A stretch of DNA of 64,000 nucleotides from Bacillus sp. CH30_1T (GTDB lineage: Bacteria; Bacillota; Bacilli; Bacillales; Bacillaceae_B): contig NZ_VTUY01000006.1 in NCBI RefSeq assembly GCF_008364765.1, forward strand, positions 117,169-181,168. Direction: 5' to 3'. How positions within the stretch are numbered: the stretch's first letter is position 1; each line of letters begins with the position of its first letter. Below, piece by piece: positions 53,208 to 63,265 of this stretch. Under the pieces are notes generated by a model, which did no database searches, was not told the DNA's origin, and worked only from the letters and a program-made list of their open reading frames with translations. The position numbers and the translations under genes were made by a program.

Positions 53208-53367
53208 GAGGGACGGACCTTTCCTGGAGCAGGTCAATACAGGAATATCAATACTAATAAAGAGAATTTGAGGTTCGGATGCTTGTTCATTCAGGCAAGG
53301 TCCGTCCCTCCAAATATAGATTACATAGGGAATACGGCATCTGCTTTCGTAAGCAGGTCCGTCCCTC
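53208..53367. repeat. Three GAGGGACGGACC arms between hisG and hisD
   Basis: GAGGGACGGACCT at 53208-53220 (plus) and its inverse AGGTCCGTCCCTC at 53298-53310 and 53355-53367. The first can pair with either of the others. They enlarge the hisG-hisD gap to about 180 bp in an operon whose other genes overlap or nearly touch. Confidence 0.8.
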
Positions 53368-53386
53368 TCGAAGGCTGGTGGATGTG

Positions 53387-54661
53387 ATGAAGATTGTGAA
53401 GGATATAAGCGGGGCGTCGATTAAGCGCTCGGTCGATAGTGGTACGGAGGAGCAGCGAAGAGCGGTTCAGGGGATTATTTCTTCTGTGCAGAAAAATGGC
53501 GACCAGGCAGTCTGTGAATTTACGAAGAAATTTGATGGTGTCCAATTAGAAAACTACAGGGTTTCTCAAGGTGAGATAGAGGAAGCCTTCGCTTCTCTGG
53601 ATTCTGAGATGATCTCGATCATTGAAGAAGCTGCCGATAATATCCGAGACTTTCATGAGAAACAAAAAAGATCTTCATGGTTTACAACGAAAGAGGATGG
53701 AACCATGCTTGGCCAAAAGCTGACCCCCCTTGATTCAGTCGGCGTGTACGTACCGGGTGGAACAGCTGCGTATCCATCCTCTGTATTAATGAATGTGTTG
53801 CCTGCTAAAGTCGCTGGAGTCAAACGAATCACGATGGTTTCTCCTCCTGGAAATGATGGGAAGCTATCTGCCGGCGTGTTGGTTGCAGCTAAAATTGCCG
53901 GAGTGGAAGACATCTTTAAAGTCGGCGGTGCCCAAGCCATAGCCGCATTGGCCTATGGAACGGAATCCATCACTCCTGTGGATAAAATAACAGGACCGGG
54001 GAACATTTATGTAGCCCTGGCTAAACGCGAAGTATTCGGTGATGTGGATATTGATATGATCGCCGGCCCGAGTGAAATCGTGATTCTGGCCGATGAGAAT
54101 CAGCGTGCGGATGAAATTGCCGCAGACCTTCTTTCACAGGCAGAGCATGATGTGTTTGCCTCTGCCGTTCTTGTGACGAATTCATCTACACTGGCTGAAG
54201 AGGTATCGACACAGGTAGAACGACAGCTGTCTTCTCTTCCAAGAGAAGACATTGCCCGTCAGTCCATCAATGATTTCGGAGTCATCTACGTGACGAGAGA
54301 TATTGAAGAAGGAATAGATGTTGTGAATCAACTTGCAGCGGAGCATTTGGAAATTTTAACGGAGAAGCCGTTTGGAACGATGGCGAAAATCCGTCATGCC
54401 GGAGCGATATTCCTTGGCCGTTACAGCTCGGAGCCAGTAGGTGATTACTTTGCAGGACCTAATCACGTACTCCCGACGAATGGGACAGCACGTTTTTCAA
54501 GTCCGTTAAATGTAGATGAATTTATGAAGAAGACAAGTGTCATTTCATATAGTGAAAAAGCATTGCAGCAAGATTATCAAAAAATCGCAAAACTTGCCCG
54601 CTTGGAGGGTCTTGAAGCCCATGCAAGGGCAGTGGAGATTCGATTCGATCAAGATAAATAG
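53387..54661 (+). CDS. hisD: Histidinol dehydrogenase (HisD)
   Basis: A 424-residue zinc enzyme that oxidises histidinol to histidine in two steps. Visible are [17 protein letters not shown], the family signature region [16 protein letters not shown] with LLSQAEHD (zinc ligands Gln/His), and [11 protein letters not shown] at 53387 matches the usual N-terminus; the longer open frame upstream runs through the repeat arms and is not coding. Confidence 0.95.
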   Translation: MKIVKDISGASIKRSVDSGTEEQRRAVQGIISSVQKNGDQAVCEFTKKFDGVQLENYRVSQGEIEEAFASLDSEMISIIEEAADNIRDFHEKQKRSSWFTTKEDGTMLGQKLTPLDSVGVYVPGGTAAYPSSVLMNVLPAKVAGVKRITMVSPPGNDGKLSAGVLVAAKIAGVEDIFKVGGAQAIAALAYGTESITPVDKITGPGNIYVALAKREVFGDVDIDMIAGPSEIVILADENQRADEIAADLLSQAEHDVFASAVLVTNSSTLAEEVSTQVERQLSSLPREDIARQSINDFGVIYVTRDIEEGIDVVNQLAAEHLEILTEKPFGTMAKIRHAGAIFLGRYSSEPVGDYFAGPNHVLPTNGTARFSSPLNVDEFMKKTSVISYSEKALQQDYQKIAKLARLEGLEAHARAVEIRFDQDK

Positions 54662-54665
54662 GGAA

Positions 54666-54696
54666 GAGGGACGGACCTCCATGAGGTCCGTCCCTC
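54666..54696. repeat. Perfect GAGGGACGGACCTC hairpin between hisD and hisB
   Basis: GAGGGACGGACCTC (54666-54679) and GAGGTCCGTCCCTC (54683-54696) form a perfect 14-bp stem with a CAT loop. It begins four bases after the hisD stop and ends just before the AAAAAGGAGGAC ribosome site of hisB. No T run follows. Confidence 0.9.
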
Positions 54697-54712
54697 CAAA
54701 AAGGAGGACATC

Positions 54713-55300
54713 ATGGTGAGAAGTGCAGAGATTGTGCGAAAGACGAATGAGACGGATATTCGTTTGAATTTTGGAATCGATGGAGAGGGAAACTCTAAAG
54801 TAGAGACAGGCGTCCCATTCATGAGTCATATGCTGGATTTGTTCACAAAACATGGGCAATTTGATTGTACGATTGAGGCAAATGGCGATATTGAAGTGGA
54901 TGACCATCACACCACTGAAGATATCGGCATTTGCTTGGGACAGGCGTTACTTGCATCACTGGGAGACAAAAAAGGGATTAAGCGTTACGGCTCAGCCATG
55001 GTTCCGATGGATGAAGCTCTTGCCCAAGTCGTGGTGGACCTGAGTAACCGTCCGCACCTCGAGTTCCGTGCAGAACTTCCAAGTCAGAAGGTCGGGACCT
55101 TCGATACAGAGCTTGTTCATGAATTTCTTTGGAAGCTTGCTCTTGAAGCACGAATGAATCTTCATGTCATCGTTCATTATGGTCACAATACCCACCATAT
55201 CATTGAAGCAATCTTTAAAGCACTGGGACGTGCCTTGGATGAAGCAACCATGATTGATCCCCGGGTAAAAGGGGTTCCGTCAACGAAGGGAATGTTATAA
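54713..55300 (+). CDS. hisB: Imidazoleglycerol-phosphate dehydratase (HisB)
   Basis: A 195-residue monofunctional IGP dehydratase. The two His-rich manganese sites DDHHTTEDIGICLG and HYGHNTHHIIEA are both present, and GVPFMSHMLDLFTKHG near the start. It makes imidazole-acetol phosphate. It is followed by hisH after three bases. Confidence 0.96.
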   Translation: MVRSAEIVRKTNETDIRLNFGIDGEGNSKVETGVPFMSHMLDLFTKHGQFDCTIEANGDIEVDDHHTTEDIGICLGQALLASLGDKKGIKRYGSAMVPMDEALAQVVVDLSNRPHLEFRAELPSQKVGTFDTELVHEFLWKLALEARMNLHVIVHYGHNTHHIIEAIFKALGRALDEATMIDPRVKGVPSTKGML

Positions 55301-55303
55301 TTC

Positions 55304-55939
55304 ATGATCGGCATTGTAGACTATGGGATGGGGAATCTGTTCAGCGTCAGTAAAGCACTTGAACGGTTGAACATTCCTTATTTTATCAGTGATCAACAAG
55401 AGGAATTACTGAACGCAGATGGGTTGATTTTACCGGGAGTGGGAGCATTTAAAGATGCTATGAATCTTCTCGAAACCACACATTTAAAAGAAACCATCTT
55501 CACTTTTACCCAAAGCGGGAAGCCGCTCTTAGGCATTTGTTTAGGCATGCAGCTCCTCTTTGAAGAAAGTAAGGAGAATGGATCAACAAAAGGATTGGCT
55601 CTTCTACCAGGTGAGGTGCTTCACATCCCAAAAGAGGACAGTCAAGGTAACTCATTCAAAGTCCCTCACATGGGATGGAATCTTCTGCGTTACCAAAAAA
55701 ACTCCCCCCTTTTAGAAGGGTTATCTGAAGGCTATGTTTACTTCGTTCATTCGTATTATGTGCACGAAGGATCCCAAGACGTGATCGAAGCGAGTGCTGA
55801 TTATGCAGGAGTGAAAATCCCGGCAGTCGTGAGTCGGGAGAATATATACGGAATGCAGTTTCACCCTGAAAAAAGCGGGGAGCTTGGAATGAAACTGTTA
55901 GAAAACTTTACAAAACGAGTGATGGAGGCGGTCTCATGA
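55304..55939 (+). CDS. hisH: Imidazole glycerol phosphate synthase, glutaminase subunit (HisH)
   Basis: A 211-residue class I glutamine amidotransferase. Oxyanion strand LILPGVGAF, nucleophile Cys in [10 protein letters not shown], and the His-Glu pair in [10 protein letters not shown]. It gives ammonia to HisF through the barrel. It overlaps hisA by four bases. Confidence 0.96.
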   Translation: MIGIVDYGMGNLFSVSKALERLNIPYFISDQQEELLNADGLILPGVGAFKDAMNLLETTHLKETIFTFTQSGKPLLGICLGMQLLFEESKENGSTKGLALLPGEVLHIPKEDSQGNSFKVPHMGWNLLRYQKNSPLLEGLSEGYVYFVHSYYVHEGSQDVIEASADYAGVKIPAVVSRENIYGMQFHPEKSGELGMKLLENFTKRVMEAVS

Positions 55940-56670
55940 GTTTTACGATTTATCCAGCCATCGATATGAGGGGAGGAAAGTGCGTTCGCCTCATTCAAGG
56001 TGATTATAATCAGGAAACGGTTTATGGAGACTCTCCGTTTGATATGGCGAAGAAATTCGCTGATGAAGGGGCCGAATGGATTCACATGGTGGATCTTGAT
56101 GGGGCAAAGGAAGGCTCCCGGATCAATGATGAATTTGTGATCGCCGTTGCTGAAAAGCTGGATGCCAAGGTGCAAATCGGGGGAGGGATCCGGTCAAAAG
56201 AGGACATCGAGCACTATATAAACCGAGGTGTGGATCGTGTGATCATTGGCAGTATCGCTGTTTCCAACACAGAATTAGTGAAGGAATGGCTGTCGGAATA
56301 TGGTGATAAGATTGCCATTGGGCTTGATGCAAAGGATGGCTATGTTGCCACTCATGGCTGGTTGGAAACATCCGCCCTTAAAGCTGTCGATCTTGGAAAA
56401 GAACTGGCTGAAGCCGGTGCAGAAATATTCATTTTCACCGATATTGCCACAGACGGAATGCTATCTGGTCCTAATGTTGAAGCGGTTGTGGATCTTGCTG
56501 AACAAACAGGGAAATCAGTGATTGCGTCTGGAGGCATTAGCTCATTGGAAGACTTGAAAACGTTAAAACAATACGAAAACCAAGGCGTCTCCGGGGCGAT
56601 TTGCGGAAAATCACTTTATACAGGGAAGTTCACGGTGAGTGAGGCTGTAAATGAGGTGAAGGCATGTTAA
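55936..56670 (+). CDS. hisA: ProFAR isomerase (HisA)
   Basis: A 244-residue TIM barrel. It starts with [15 protein letters not shown] (catalytic Asp) and has [11 protein letters not shown], the phosphate loops QIGGGIRS and ASGGISS, and [10 protein letters not shown] with the second Asp. It overlaps hisF by seven bases. Confidence 0.96.
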   Translation: MSFTIYPAIDMRGGKCVRLIQGDYNQETVYGDSPFDMAKKFADEGAEWIHMVDLDGAKEGSRINDEFVIAVAEKLDAKVQIGGGIRSKEDIEHYINRGVDRVIIGSIAVSNTELVKEWLSEYGDKIAIGLDAKDGYVATHGWLETSALKAVDLGKELAEAGAEIFIFTDIATDGMLSGPNVEAVVDLAEQTGKSVIASGGISSLEDLKTLKQYENQGVSGAICGKSLYTGKFTVSEAVNEVKAC

Positions 56671-57422
56671 CGAAACGTATCGTCCCTTGCTTGGATGTGA
56701 AGGACGGCCGGGTGGTAAAAGGCATTCAATTTGTAGAGCTGAGAGATGCAGGAGACCCTGTTGAACTTGCAAAGGTGTACGATGAGCAAGGTGCCGATGA
56801 ACTCGTCTTCCTGGATATTTCAGCCTCACATGAGGGACGGAAAACGATGGTGGAAGTCGTTAAGCATGTAGCTGCGGAATTGGCGATCCCTTTTACAGTA
56901 GGTGGTGGGATTAACTCAGTAGAAGATATGAAAGCCATCCTTCGCGCAGGGGCAGATAAGGTTTCCCTTAACACAGCAGCCGTTCTGCGTCCTGATATTG
57001 TCCGTGAAGGAGCGGATTACTTCGGATCTCAATGTATTGTAGTGGCCATCGATGCCAAATACGATGAAGAGAGCAAAGGCTTTAAGGTGTACACCCATGG
57101 AGGCAGAAAGCTGAAAGACCTGGATGCCGTTGAATGGGCGAGAGAAGTAGAATCACTTGGTGCGGGAGAAATTTTGTTAACGAGCATGGATAGCGATGGA
57201 GAGAAGCAGGGGTTCAACCTTGCCCTGACGAAGGCAGTCAGTGAAGCAGTTTCGATCCCGGTGATTGCTTCAGGCGGTGCTGGAAATGCGGGGCACTTCA
57301 AAGAAGTATTCACAGAAGGTAAAGCCGATGCGGCACTTGCAGCCTCCATTTTTCACTATAAAGAAACGAGCGTGGAAGAAGTAAAGAGCTACTTAAGAGA
57401 GCAGGAGGTGCACGTACGATGA
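56664..57422 (+). CDS. hisF: Imidazole glycerol phosphate synthase, cyclase subunit (HisF)
   Basis: A 252-residue TIM barrel, paralogous to HisA. Catalytic Asp residues are in [16 protein letters not shown] and [12 protein letters not shown]; phosphate loops TVGGGINS and [11 protein letters not shown]. It closes the imidazole ring with ammonia from HisH. It overlaps hisI by four bases. Confidence 0.96.
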   Translation: MLTKRIVPCLDVKDGRVVKGIQFVELRDAGDPVELAKVYDEQGADELVFLDISASHEGRKTMVEVVKHVAAELAIPFTVGGGINSVEDMKAILRAGADKVSLNTAAVLRPDIVREGADYFGSQCIVVAIDAKYDEESKGFKVYTHGGRKLKDLDAVEWAREVESLGAGEILLTSMDSDGEKQGFNLALTKAVSEAVSIPVIASGGAGNAGHFKEVFTEGKADAALAASIFHYKETSVEEVKSYLREQEVHVR

Positions 57423-58048
57423 CAAATGACGATTGGATCGCATCCGTGAAGTACGATGATATAGGATTGGTACCTGCCATCATCCAGGACGCTTCGACAA
57501 AAGAGGTTTTAACACTGGCCTATATGAATAAAACGTCTCTCAAAAAAACGGTTGAGACGGGAGAAACGTGGTTTTACTCCCGTTCACGCCAGGAGCTGTG
57601 GCATAAAGGTGAGACAAGCGGGAACACCCAAACCGTCAAAAATATCACGTGGGATTGCGATAAAGACGCCATCCTTGTCTTCGTCGATAAGGAAGGCCCT
57701 GCGTGTCATAAAGGTGAAGAAAGCTGCTTCCATGAAGGAGTGTATGGTGAGGAGAAATCATCAACAGAAAATATCCTCCTCACTCTGGAAAAACTCATTG
57801 AAAATCGTGAAATCGAGAGGCCAGAGGGAGCATACACGACCTACCTCTTTGAAGAAGGTGTAGATAAAATCCTTAAAAAAGTAGGAGAAGAAGCGTCAGA
57901 AGTGATCATCGCTGCGAAAAACAGAGACAGTGAAGAACTGAAATGGGAAGTCGCCGACCTGTTCTACCACGTCCTAGTCCTTTTAAGAGAACAAAAACTT
58001 CCACTCGAAGATGTGTTAGAAGTTCTTGTGGAACGTCATAATAAATAA
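57419..58048 (+). CDS. hisI: Bifunctional PRA-CH / PRA-PH enzyme (HisIE)
   Basis: A 209-residue fusion. The N-terminal cyclohydrolase has the zinc site in [20 protein letters not shown] and ESCFH; the C-terminal MazG-like pyrophosphohydrolase (about 112-205) has [12 protein letters not shown] and [13 protein letters not shown]. It catalyses steps 2 and 3 of the pathway and ends the operon; a repeat hairpin follows seven bases on. Confidence 0.95.
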   Translation: MTNDDWIASVKYDDIGLVPAIIQDASTKEVLTLAYMNKTSLKKTVETGETWFYSRSRQELWHKGETSGNTQTVKNITWDCDKDAILVFVDKEGPACHKGEESCFHEGVYGEEKSSTENILLTLEKLIENREIERPEGAYTTYLFEEGVDKILKKVGEEASEVIIAAKNRDSEELKWEVADLFYHVLVLLREQKLPLEDVLEVLVERHNK

Positions 58049-58054
58049 CTCCCT

Positions 58055-58094
58055 GAGGGACGGACCTTCGCGCACGCGCAAAGGTCCGTCCCTC
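58055..58094. repeat. Perfect GAGGGACGGACCTT hairpin after hisI
   Basis: GAGGGACGGACCTT (58055-58068) and AAGGTCCGTCCCTC (58081-58094) form a 14-bp stem whose loop CGCGCACGCGCA can add four more pairs (CGCG/CGCG). It is followed by AAAATATGG, not by T residues, so it is a repeat hairpin rather than a standard terminator. Confidence 0.9.
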
Positions 58095-58121
58095 AAAATA
58101 TGGTAGTTTAGTACAGGAGTA

Positions 58122-58149
58122 TTGTATGATATACTACTGTAGTTATACT
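58122..58149 (+). promoter_or_regulatory. Probable promoter of yvcD
   Basis: TTGTAT (58122-58127) and TATACT (58144-58149) with 16 bp spacing, just after the his operon hairpin. Confidence 0.5.
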
Positions 58150-58171
58150 ATGAACGTTTCGGAGGACTTTG

Positions 58172-59683
58172 ATGAGAAAAGGGTCAAAATTAGGTAGTGA
58201 GCAAGCGAAAGTGTTGTCTTTTGTCCCGACTGGCGAGTATTACTACAACAAAGGGATGAAGGCTTATCAACGTCGAGAGCTTAAGAAATCATTAAAATAT
58301 TTAAATAGAGCATTTCAATTAGAACCAGTAGAACCGATGATTGCCTGTCAATTATCGATTGTGTATACAGAGCTTGGTGAATACAAGCGTTCCAATGATT
58401 TATTGCATCAAATCCTGGATGATTTGGATCCCCGTATGGCAGAATGTCATTATTTTCTGGCCAATAATTATGCCCATTTAGGCTTATTTAAAGAGGCGTA
58501 CGAACAGGTTTCAGCTTATCTTGACAAAGAAGAATATGGTGAATTCGTTGAAGACGCAGAAGACTTATTAGAGCTTCTCGAGCTCGATTCCGATCTGATT
58601 GTGGAAGATTTATACGAGCATGATGAGCTTATCGTCCAACAGGAGAAAGCAAGAGATCTACTTGAATCAGGGCATTTTCAAAAAGCCGTGGAAACTTTAC
58701 AGAAGGTCATTCATGACTATCCGGAATTCTGGTCAGCTTATAATAATTTAGCACTTGCCTACTTCTATTTAGGAGAAGTCGATCAAGCAGCTGCTACGTT
58801 GGAAGAGGTGCTGGAGAAGAATCCTGGAAATCTTCATGCTCTGTGCAATACGGCTGTTTTTTACTTCTATCAAAAGCGTCATGCCGAGCTGGACGAATTG
58901 ATTCAGGGGCTTGAGAAGGTCCGTCCCTTACTTCATGAGCATCGTTACAAGCTGGGGGCTACGTTTGCGTTGGTTGGTCACTCGAAGCGGGCTTATGATT
59001 GGTTGAAGTCCCTTCAGAAGATTGGCTTCGAGGGCGATGCGAGCTTCTATTATTGGTTGTCTTATTCTGCTTATGAAACGGGGCATGAGGATACAGCCCG
59101 TAATGCGTGGAAAAGGGTATTAGAAATCAACCCTGAAAAAGAGGGACTCGAGCCTTGGAACGATAAAAAGCAGGAAGAAGGCTTCGAAAATCACGTCACA
59201 TCGATTTTGAAGAAGCTTCAAAGTGAATATACGGAAGAGAAATTATTCGGTCTGTTTCTTACGTCTATTTCGGATAATCAGAGAGCTATCCTCACCCACG
59301 CTGACTTTTGTGATGTGGAGGACCTGTCCATTGTCGAAAAGGTTTATTTAGCACAAGTGTTAAATAGCAACGGAAACAGCTCGATTAAGGTGAACCAGGA
59401 GATTCAGAATATGCATCAAGTGGCTCTGCACCTTTATGGAGGTCATCGACCGATCACGAGCGTAGAGTCCGGATTGTTCCTTACTTGGTTTACGATCGCC
59501 TATAGAGGGATAAAAGAACGGGAAACCTTCAAGAATGCCAAAGCTTTTGCAGCGGCAACAGAATTCGTATGGAATCGGCTGCGAAATGAAAAGGTCACGA
59601 AGAAGCAGCTATGTGATCGATTCAATTTATCTGCAAGTACGCTGACAAAATACATCTCAGTCGTTGAAAGTTACCTTCCGTGA
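58172..59683 (+). CDS. yvcD: Tetratricopeptide-repeat protein (YvcD)
   Basis: A 503-residue soluble protein with TPR units at about 26-120 and 160-330 (for example YYNKGMKAYQRRELKKSLKYLNRAFQLEP and PEFWSAYNNLALAYFYLGEVDQAAATLEEVLEKNPGN). The C-terminus holds a helix-turn-helix-like VTKKQLCDRFNLSASTLTKYISVVESYL. The position between the his operon and trxB is that of B. subtilis yvcD. ATG at 58172 follows GGAGG by six bases. Role unknown; the end suggests nucleic acid binding. Confidence 0.85.
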   Translation: MRKGSKLGSEQAKVLSFVPTGEYYYNKGMKAYQRRELKKSLKYLNRAFQLEPVEPMIACQLSIVYTELGEYKRSNDLLHQILDDLDPRMAECHYFLANNYAHLGLFKEAYEQVSAYLDKEEYGEFVEDAEDLLELLELDSDLIVEDLYEHDELIVQQEKARDLLESGHFQKAVETLQKVIHDYPEFWSAYNNLALAYFYLGEVDQAAATLEEVLEKNPGNLHALCNTAVFYFYQKRHAELDELIQGLEKVRPLLHEHRYKLGATFALVGHSKRAYDWLKSLQKIGFEGDASFYYWLSYSAYETGHEDTARNAWKRVLEINPEKEGLEPWNDKKQEEGFENHVTSILKKLQSEYTEEKLFGLFLTSISDNQRAILTHADFCDVEDLSIVEKVYLAQVLNSNGNSSIKVNQEIQNMHQVALHLYGGHRPITSVESGLFLTWFTIAYRGIKERETFKNAKAFAAATEFVWNRLRNEKVTKKQLCDRFNLSASTLTKYISVVESYLP

Positions 59684-59737
59684 GCATATTTTTGGACGAT
59701 GTGACCTTGTTTTTTATAGGATAGGTGTAGGAAGTTA

Positions 59738-59789
59738 ATACTATGGGTGGAAGGCTCAAGGCACCATTATTACCTCTAACCATAGTATT
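59738..59789 (+). promoter_or_regulatory. Inverted repeat upstream of trxB
   Basis: AATACTATGG (59738-59747) and CCATAGTATT (59780-59789) are perfect inverses, with a smaller GGTG/CACC stem inside, followed by TTAATAAAG. It may be a weak terminator for yvcD or a leader structure for trxB. Confidence 0.5.
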
Positions 59790-59796
59790 TTAATAA

Positions 59797-60783
<987 letters not shown>

Positions 60784-60789
60784 TCCAGA

Positions 60790-60829
60790 AAGCCTTACGA
60801 AGGGAGATTTCCTTCGAAAGGCTTTTTTT
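60790..60829 (+). terminator. Terminator after trxB
   Basis: AAAGCCTT/GAAGGGA pairs back to TTCCTTCGAAAGGCTTT in a long imperfect stem, followed by a T run. Confidence 0.85.
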
Positions 60830-60836
60830 GATGAAT

Positions 60837-60989
60837 TCAACTTTTCTTATGCTTATTAAACACATACACCAATTCTGACAGCGTCAGCTTCTTCAACCCC
60901 TCATCACATGGCTTGTAAACACCAGCTTCTACTAACCGACGAATAAATTGCTGCCTCTGTCGTTCAACGGCTTCACGTAAAAATGGCAT
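60837..60989 (-). CDS. FbpA-family small basic protein
   Basis: A 50-residue minus-strand frame. The start codon (60987-60989) has AAAGGAG nine bases upstream on that strand. It reads MPFLREAVERQRQQFIRRLV, then EAGVYKPCDEGLKKLTLSEL. The pattern 'LR-AVE-QR---I--L---GVYK---E-L--LTLSEL' is that of the Fur-regulated basic protein family (FbpA), which in B. subtilis takes part in the iron-sparing response. I could not find a clear Fur box in front of it. It is convergent to trxB and divergent from tnrA. Confidence 0.7.
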   Translation of the reverse strand: MPFLREAVERQRQQFIRRLVEAGVYKPCDEGLKKLTLSELVYVFNKHKKS

Positions 60990-61085
60990 CCGTGTTCACT
61001 CCTTTTGGGTTCTTAAGGGTAGTGTAAGGGGATCTCCATAGAAAATCATCTACCTTGTAAAGTTTTCTTCCAATTTAGAATTCTT

Positions 61086-61102
61086 TGTCAGGTTTTCTAA
61101 CA
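61086..61102 (+). promoter_or_regulatory. TnrA box upstream of tnrA
   Basis: TGTCAGGTTTTCTAACA matches the TnrA/GlnR consensus TGTNANATTTTNTNACA except for one base. Its centre (61094) is about 50 bp upstream of the start predicted from TATAAT at 61132-61137, the spacing known for TnrA-activated promoters. Confidence 0.75.
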
Positions 61103-61171
61103 TAATAGGCCAAATCCGTAAGAGAGACATGTATAATCAAGATATTCCCTGCTTAGGAGGATGAGGAGAAC

Positions 61172-61486
61172 GTGGACAATGAGCCTTCCTATAAGGATAA
61201 AAAAGTAATATCGATCGGTGTCGTCAGTGAATTGACCGGTTTGACCGAGAGAAAGATCCGCTATTACGAAGAGAAGAATCTGATCTTTCCACAACGTTCC
61301 AATCGGGGCTATCGCAAGTACTCCTTTTCCGACGTCGAACGATTGATGGAAATTGCCGACCAGCGAGAAGAAGGGGTCACCACGAAAGAAATCAAGTATG
61401 AACTATCCAGAAAAGAGAGAAAAGAAGCAAAGCAAAAAATGATAAGAGGTCAGCTCAATGCGCGGTTTGGGGTTCAGAAGAAGTAA
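61172..61486 (+). CDS. tnrA: Nitrogen regulator TnrA (MerR family)
   Basis: A 104-residue MerR-type regulator. The winged helix ([46 protein letters not shown]) is that of TnrA/GlnR; the N-terminal SYKDKKVIS and the C-terminal [12 protein letters not shown] are the specific TnrA features, the tail being the part that binds feedback-inhibited glutamine synthetase. GTG at 61172 has GAGGAG before it. It activates nitrogen-limitation genes and probably itself through the box at 61086. Confidence 0.88.
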   Translation: MDNEPSYKDKKVISIGVVSELTGLTERKIRYYEEKNLIFPQRSNRGYRKYSFSDVERLMEIADQREEGVTTKEIKYELSRKERKEAKQKMIRGQLNARFGVQKK

Positions 61487-61498
61487 GGGGACGGACCT
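61487..61498. repeat. Half-site of the GGGACGGACC repeat behind tnrA
   Basis: GGGGACGGACCT begins at the base after the tnrA stop codon. No inverse arm lies within the next 100 bases. Confidence 0.6.
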
Positions 61499-61617
61499 CT
61501 TAAAGCGATTCCAACGGTTCATTTCTTCCAAAAATAAACAGGGTTACAACCTTCACAAAAGGGAATAACCAACATTATGAAAGTCATCCTAGTTTATTTC
61601 GGAAGGTCGGATCATGA

Positions 61618-62334
61618 ATGAAAATATGGAAAATCGTTTCTTTAGTAGCATTGGTTGCTCTTATCCCCATCGTGTATTTTAGTTTTTTTGCCGATGAGAC
61701 CAAGTCATCATCTAGGAAACGGGTGATGGCATTGGGAGATTCCCTCACCTATGGGTATGGGGATGAAAAAGAAGCAGGATATATCGGGCGTTTAGAAGAG
61801 AAAGTAAATGAAAAACATACAAAGATGTCATATAACTTTCAAAACCTTGGAGTACCGGGGCAGGAATCGGATCAGCTTCTGGGGCAGATCGTTAAGCCGG
61901 AGGTCGTGGAGGATTTAAGTAAAGCAGACGTATATATCATCAACATTGGAACCAATGATTTAATAAAGAATAATGGTGGGGATCTGTTCCCTTTACACCA
62001 TGAAGAAATCGTGGAGGCGAAAAAGGACTATCTGGACCACCTGGATAAGATCTTGAATATTGTCGGAACTGCGAATAAAGAAGCGGACATCATCGTTTTG
62101 GGCTTATACAATCCATACCCTGATAAAGACAGTGATAAAATCGAAGCGTACGTCGATGATTGGAATAAGTCCATGATGAAAGAAGCCGAGAAACACGAGA
62201 ACGTAAAGTACGTTTCAACCAATCCGTTGTTTAAAGGGAAGTCCAAGGAAAACTATTTCCATGATTCTCTTCATCCCAATGGTAAGGGATACGAACTAAT
62301 GGCGGATCAAATTATGAAGAATTATGACTTTTAA
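61618..62334 (+). CDS. SGNH/GDSL hydrolase, exported
   Basis: A 238-residue esterase-like protein with an N-terminal membrane anchor or uncleaved signal (about 5-26). Block I GDSLTYGYGDE (nucleophile Ser), block II NLGVPGQESDQ (Gly), block III NIGTNDLI (Asn) and block V HDSLHPNGKGY (Asp, His) are all present. It resembles YpmR-type lipases/esterases of Bacillus. Substrate unknown, acting outside the cell. ATG at 61618 follows GGAAGG by 11 bases. Confidence 0.88.
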   Translation: MKIWKIVSLVALVALIPIVYFSFFADETKSSSRKRVMALGDSLTYGYGDEKEAGYIGRLEEKVNEKHTKMSYNFQNLGVPGQESDQLLGQIVKPEVVEDLSKADVYIINIGTNDLIKNNGGDLFPLHHEEIVEAKKDYLDHLDKILNIVGTANKEADIIVLGLYNPYPDKDSDKIEAYVDDWNKSMMKEAEKHENVKYVSTNPLFKGKSKENYFHDSLHPNGKGYELMADQIMKNYDF

Positions 62335-62424
62335 CCGGAAAATGACAGGTTCTTACAGCGTTCGTCGTAATTCGCAAATTCTACTGTGATACTTAACAAT
62401 TCCGTAATACCGTTTTAAATCTGT

Positions 62425-62441
62425 TGTAACACTAGTGAAAC
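62425..62441 (+). promoter_or_regulatory. WalR-like box
   Basis: TGTAAC-ACTAG-TGAAAC matches the WalR consensus TGTWAH-N5-TGTWAH in 11 of 12 defined positions. It is followed by TAATATAGAT (a possible -10) and a terminator at 62504-62534, with no open frame in between. Confidence 0.4.
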
Positions 62442-62503
62442 AATTTTCGGGTAATATAGATAATAAGAAATTGACCCCCTTTTAAGTAATAAATCCCGTA
62501 GAC

Positions 62504-62534
62504 GACACAGGACTCGCCTGTGTCTATTTTTTTT
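62504..62534 (+). terminator. Intrinsic terminator in the gap before the Nudix gene
   Basis: GACACAGG and CCTGTGTC pair perfectly across ACTCG, followed by TATTTTTTTT. It is about 170 bases after the stop codon of the SGNH hydrolase, far for that gene, so it may close a separate short transcript. Confidence 0.85.
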
Positions 62535-62758
62535 GCTTGCTTTTTCCCCTGTTATAGTGCCACATATATATCTGTACCTATCCTCTTCTTGTAGAAACAT
62601 GTCCCAATATCTTTCGATTTCAATCGACAACCTTCAAACAACAAGCCAAGACATTGTAGCTTGTCTACAATCATAGTATAATATAAGGAATGAGAATGAC
62701 TGAAAGTGGGACTAGTGTATTCATTGGCTCCCTAATCATCAAGATCGAGGTGAAGGTA

Positions 62759-63217
62759 GTGCAACGTGTCACAAATTGTTTATATCTGGATGGAGACAAG
62801 GTGCTCCTTCTCCAAAAGCCAAGAAGGAATTGGTGGGTCGCTCCAGGTGGGAAAATGGAGTCCGGCGAATCAATCCGGGATGCTGTCATTCGTGAGTATC
62901 GTGAGGAAACGGGCATCTATTTAAAGAATCCTGATTTGAAAGGTGTCTTTACGTTCATTATTAAAGAAGGCGATCAGATTAAATCGGAGTGGATGATGTT
63001 TTCTTTCTTTGCAACCGAAGCGGATGGGGTCAACCTTCAGGAATCGGAAGAAGGTAAGATTAAATGGCATCCGATTGAGGATATTAAGAACCTTCCGATG
63101 GCTGAAGGAGATTATCATATTCTGGACTACCTCTTACACGGAAAAAATACGATTTATGGAACGTTTACCTATACTCCTGATTTTAAGTTATTGTCTTATC
63201 GATTAGATCCAAGTTGA
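62759..63217 (+). CDS. yvcI: Nudix hydrolase (YvcI-like)
   Basis: A 152-residue Nudix protein. The box GGKMESGESIRDAVIREYREETGI is complete (all catalytic Glu residues present), preceded by KVLLLQKPRRNWWVAPG. GTG at 62759 has GAGGTG six bases before it and gives an N-terminus like B. subtilis YvcI (QRVTNC); the open frame 23 codons upstream lacks family similarity. Likely substrate: an (oxidised) nucleoside triphosphate. It precedes rapZ, as in B. subtilis. Confidence 0.88.
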   Translation: MQRVTNCLYLDGDKVLLLQKPRRNWWVAPGGKMESGESIRDAVIREYREETGIYLKNPDLKGVFTFIIKEGDQIKSEWMMFSFFATEADGVNLQESEEGKIKWHPIEDIKNLPMAEGDYHILDYLLHGKNTIYGTFTYTPDFKLLSYRLDPS

Positions 63218-63265
63218 TCAACGAACTTTTTAAATACAACATTACGATAAAAGCGGGGGAAGAGT

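Noticed and set aside
62415-62630. 71-codon minus-strand frame before the Nudix gene
   Set aside because: It crosses the terminator stem at 62504-62534 and shows no start signal.
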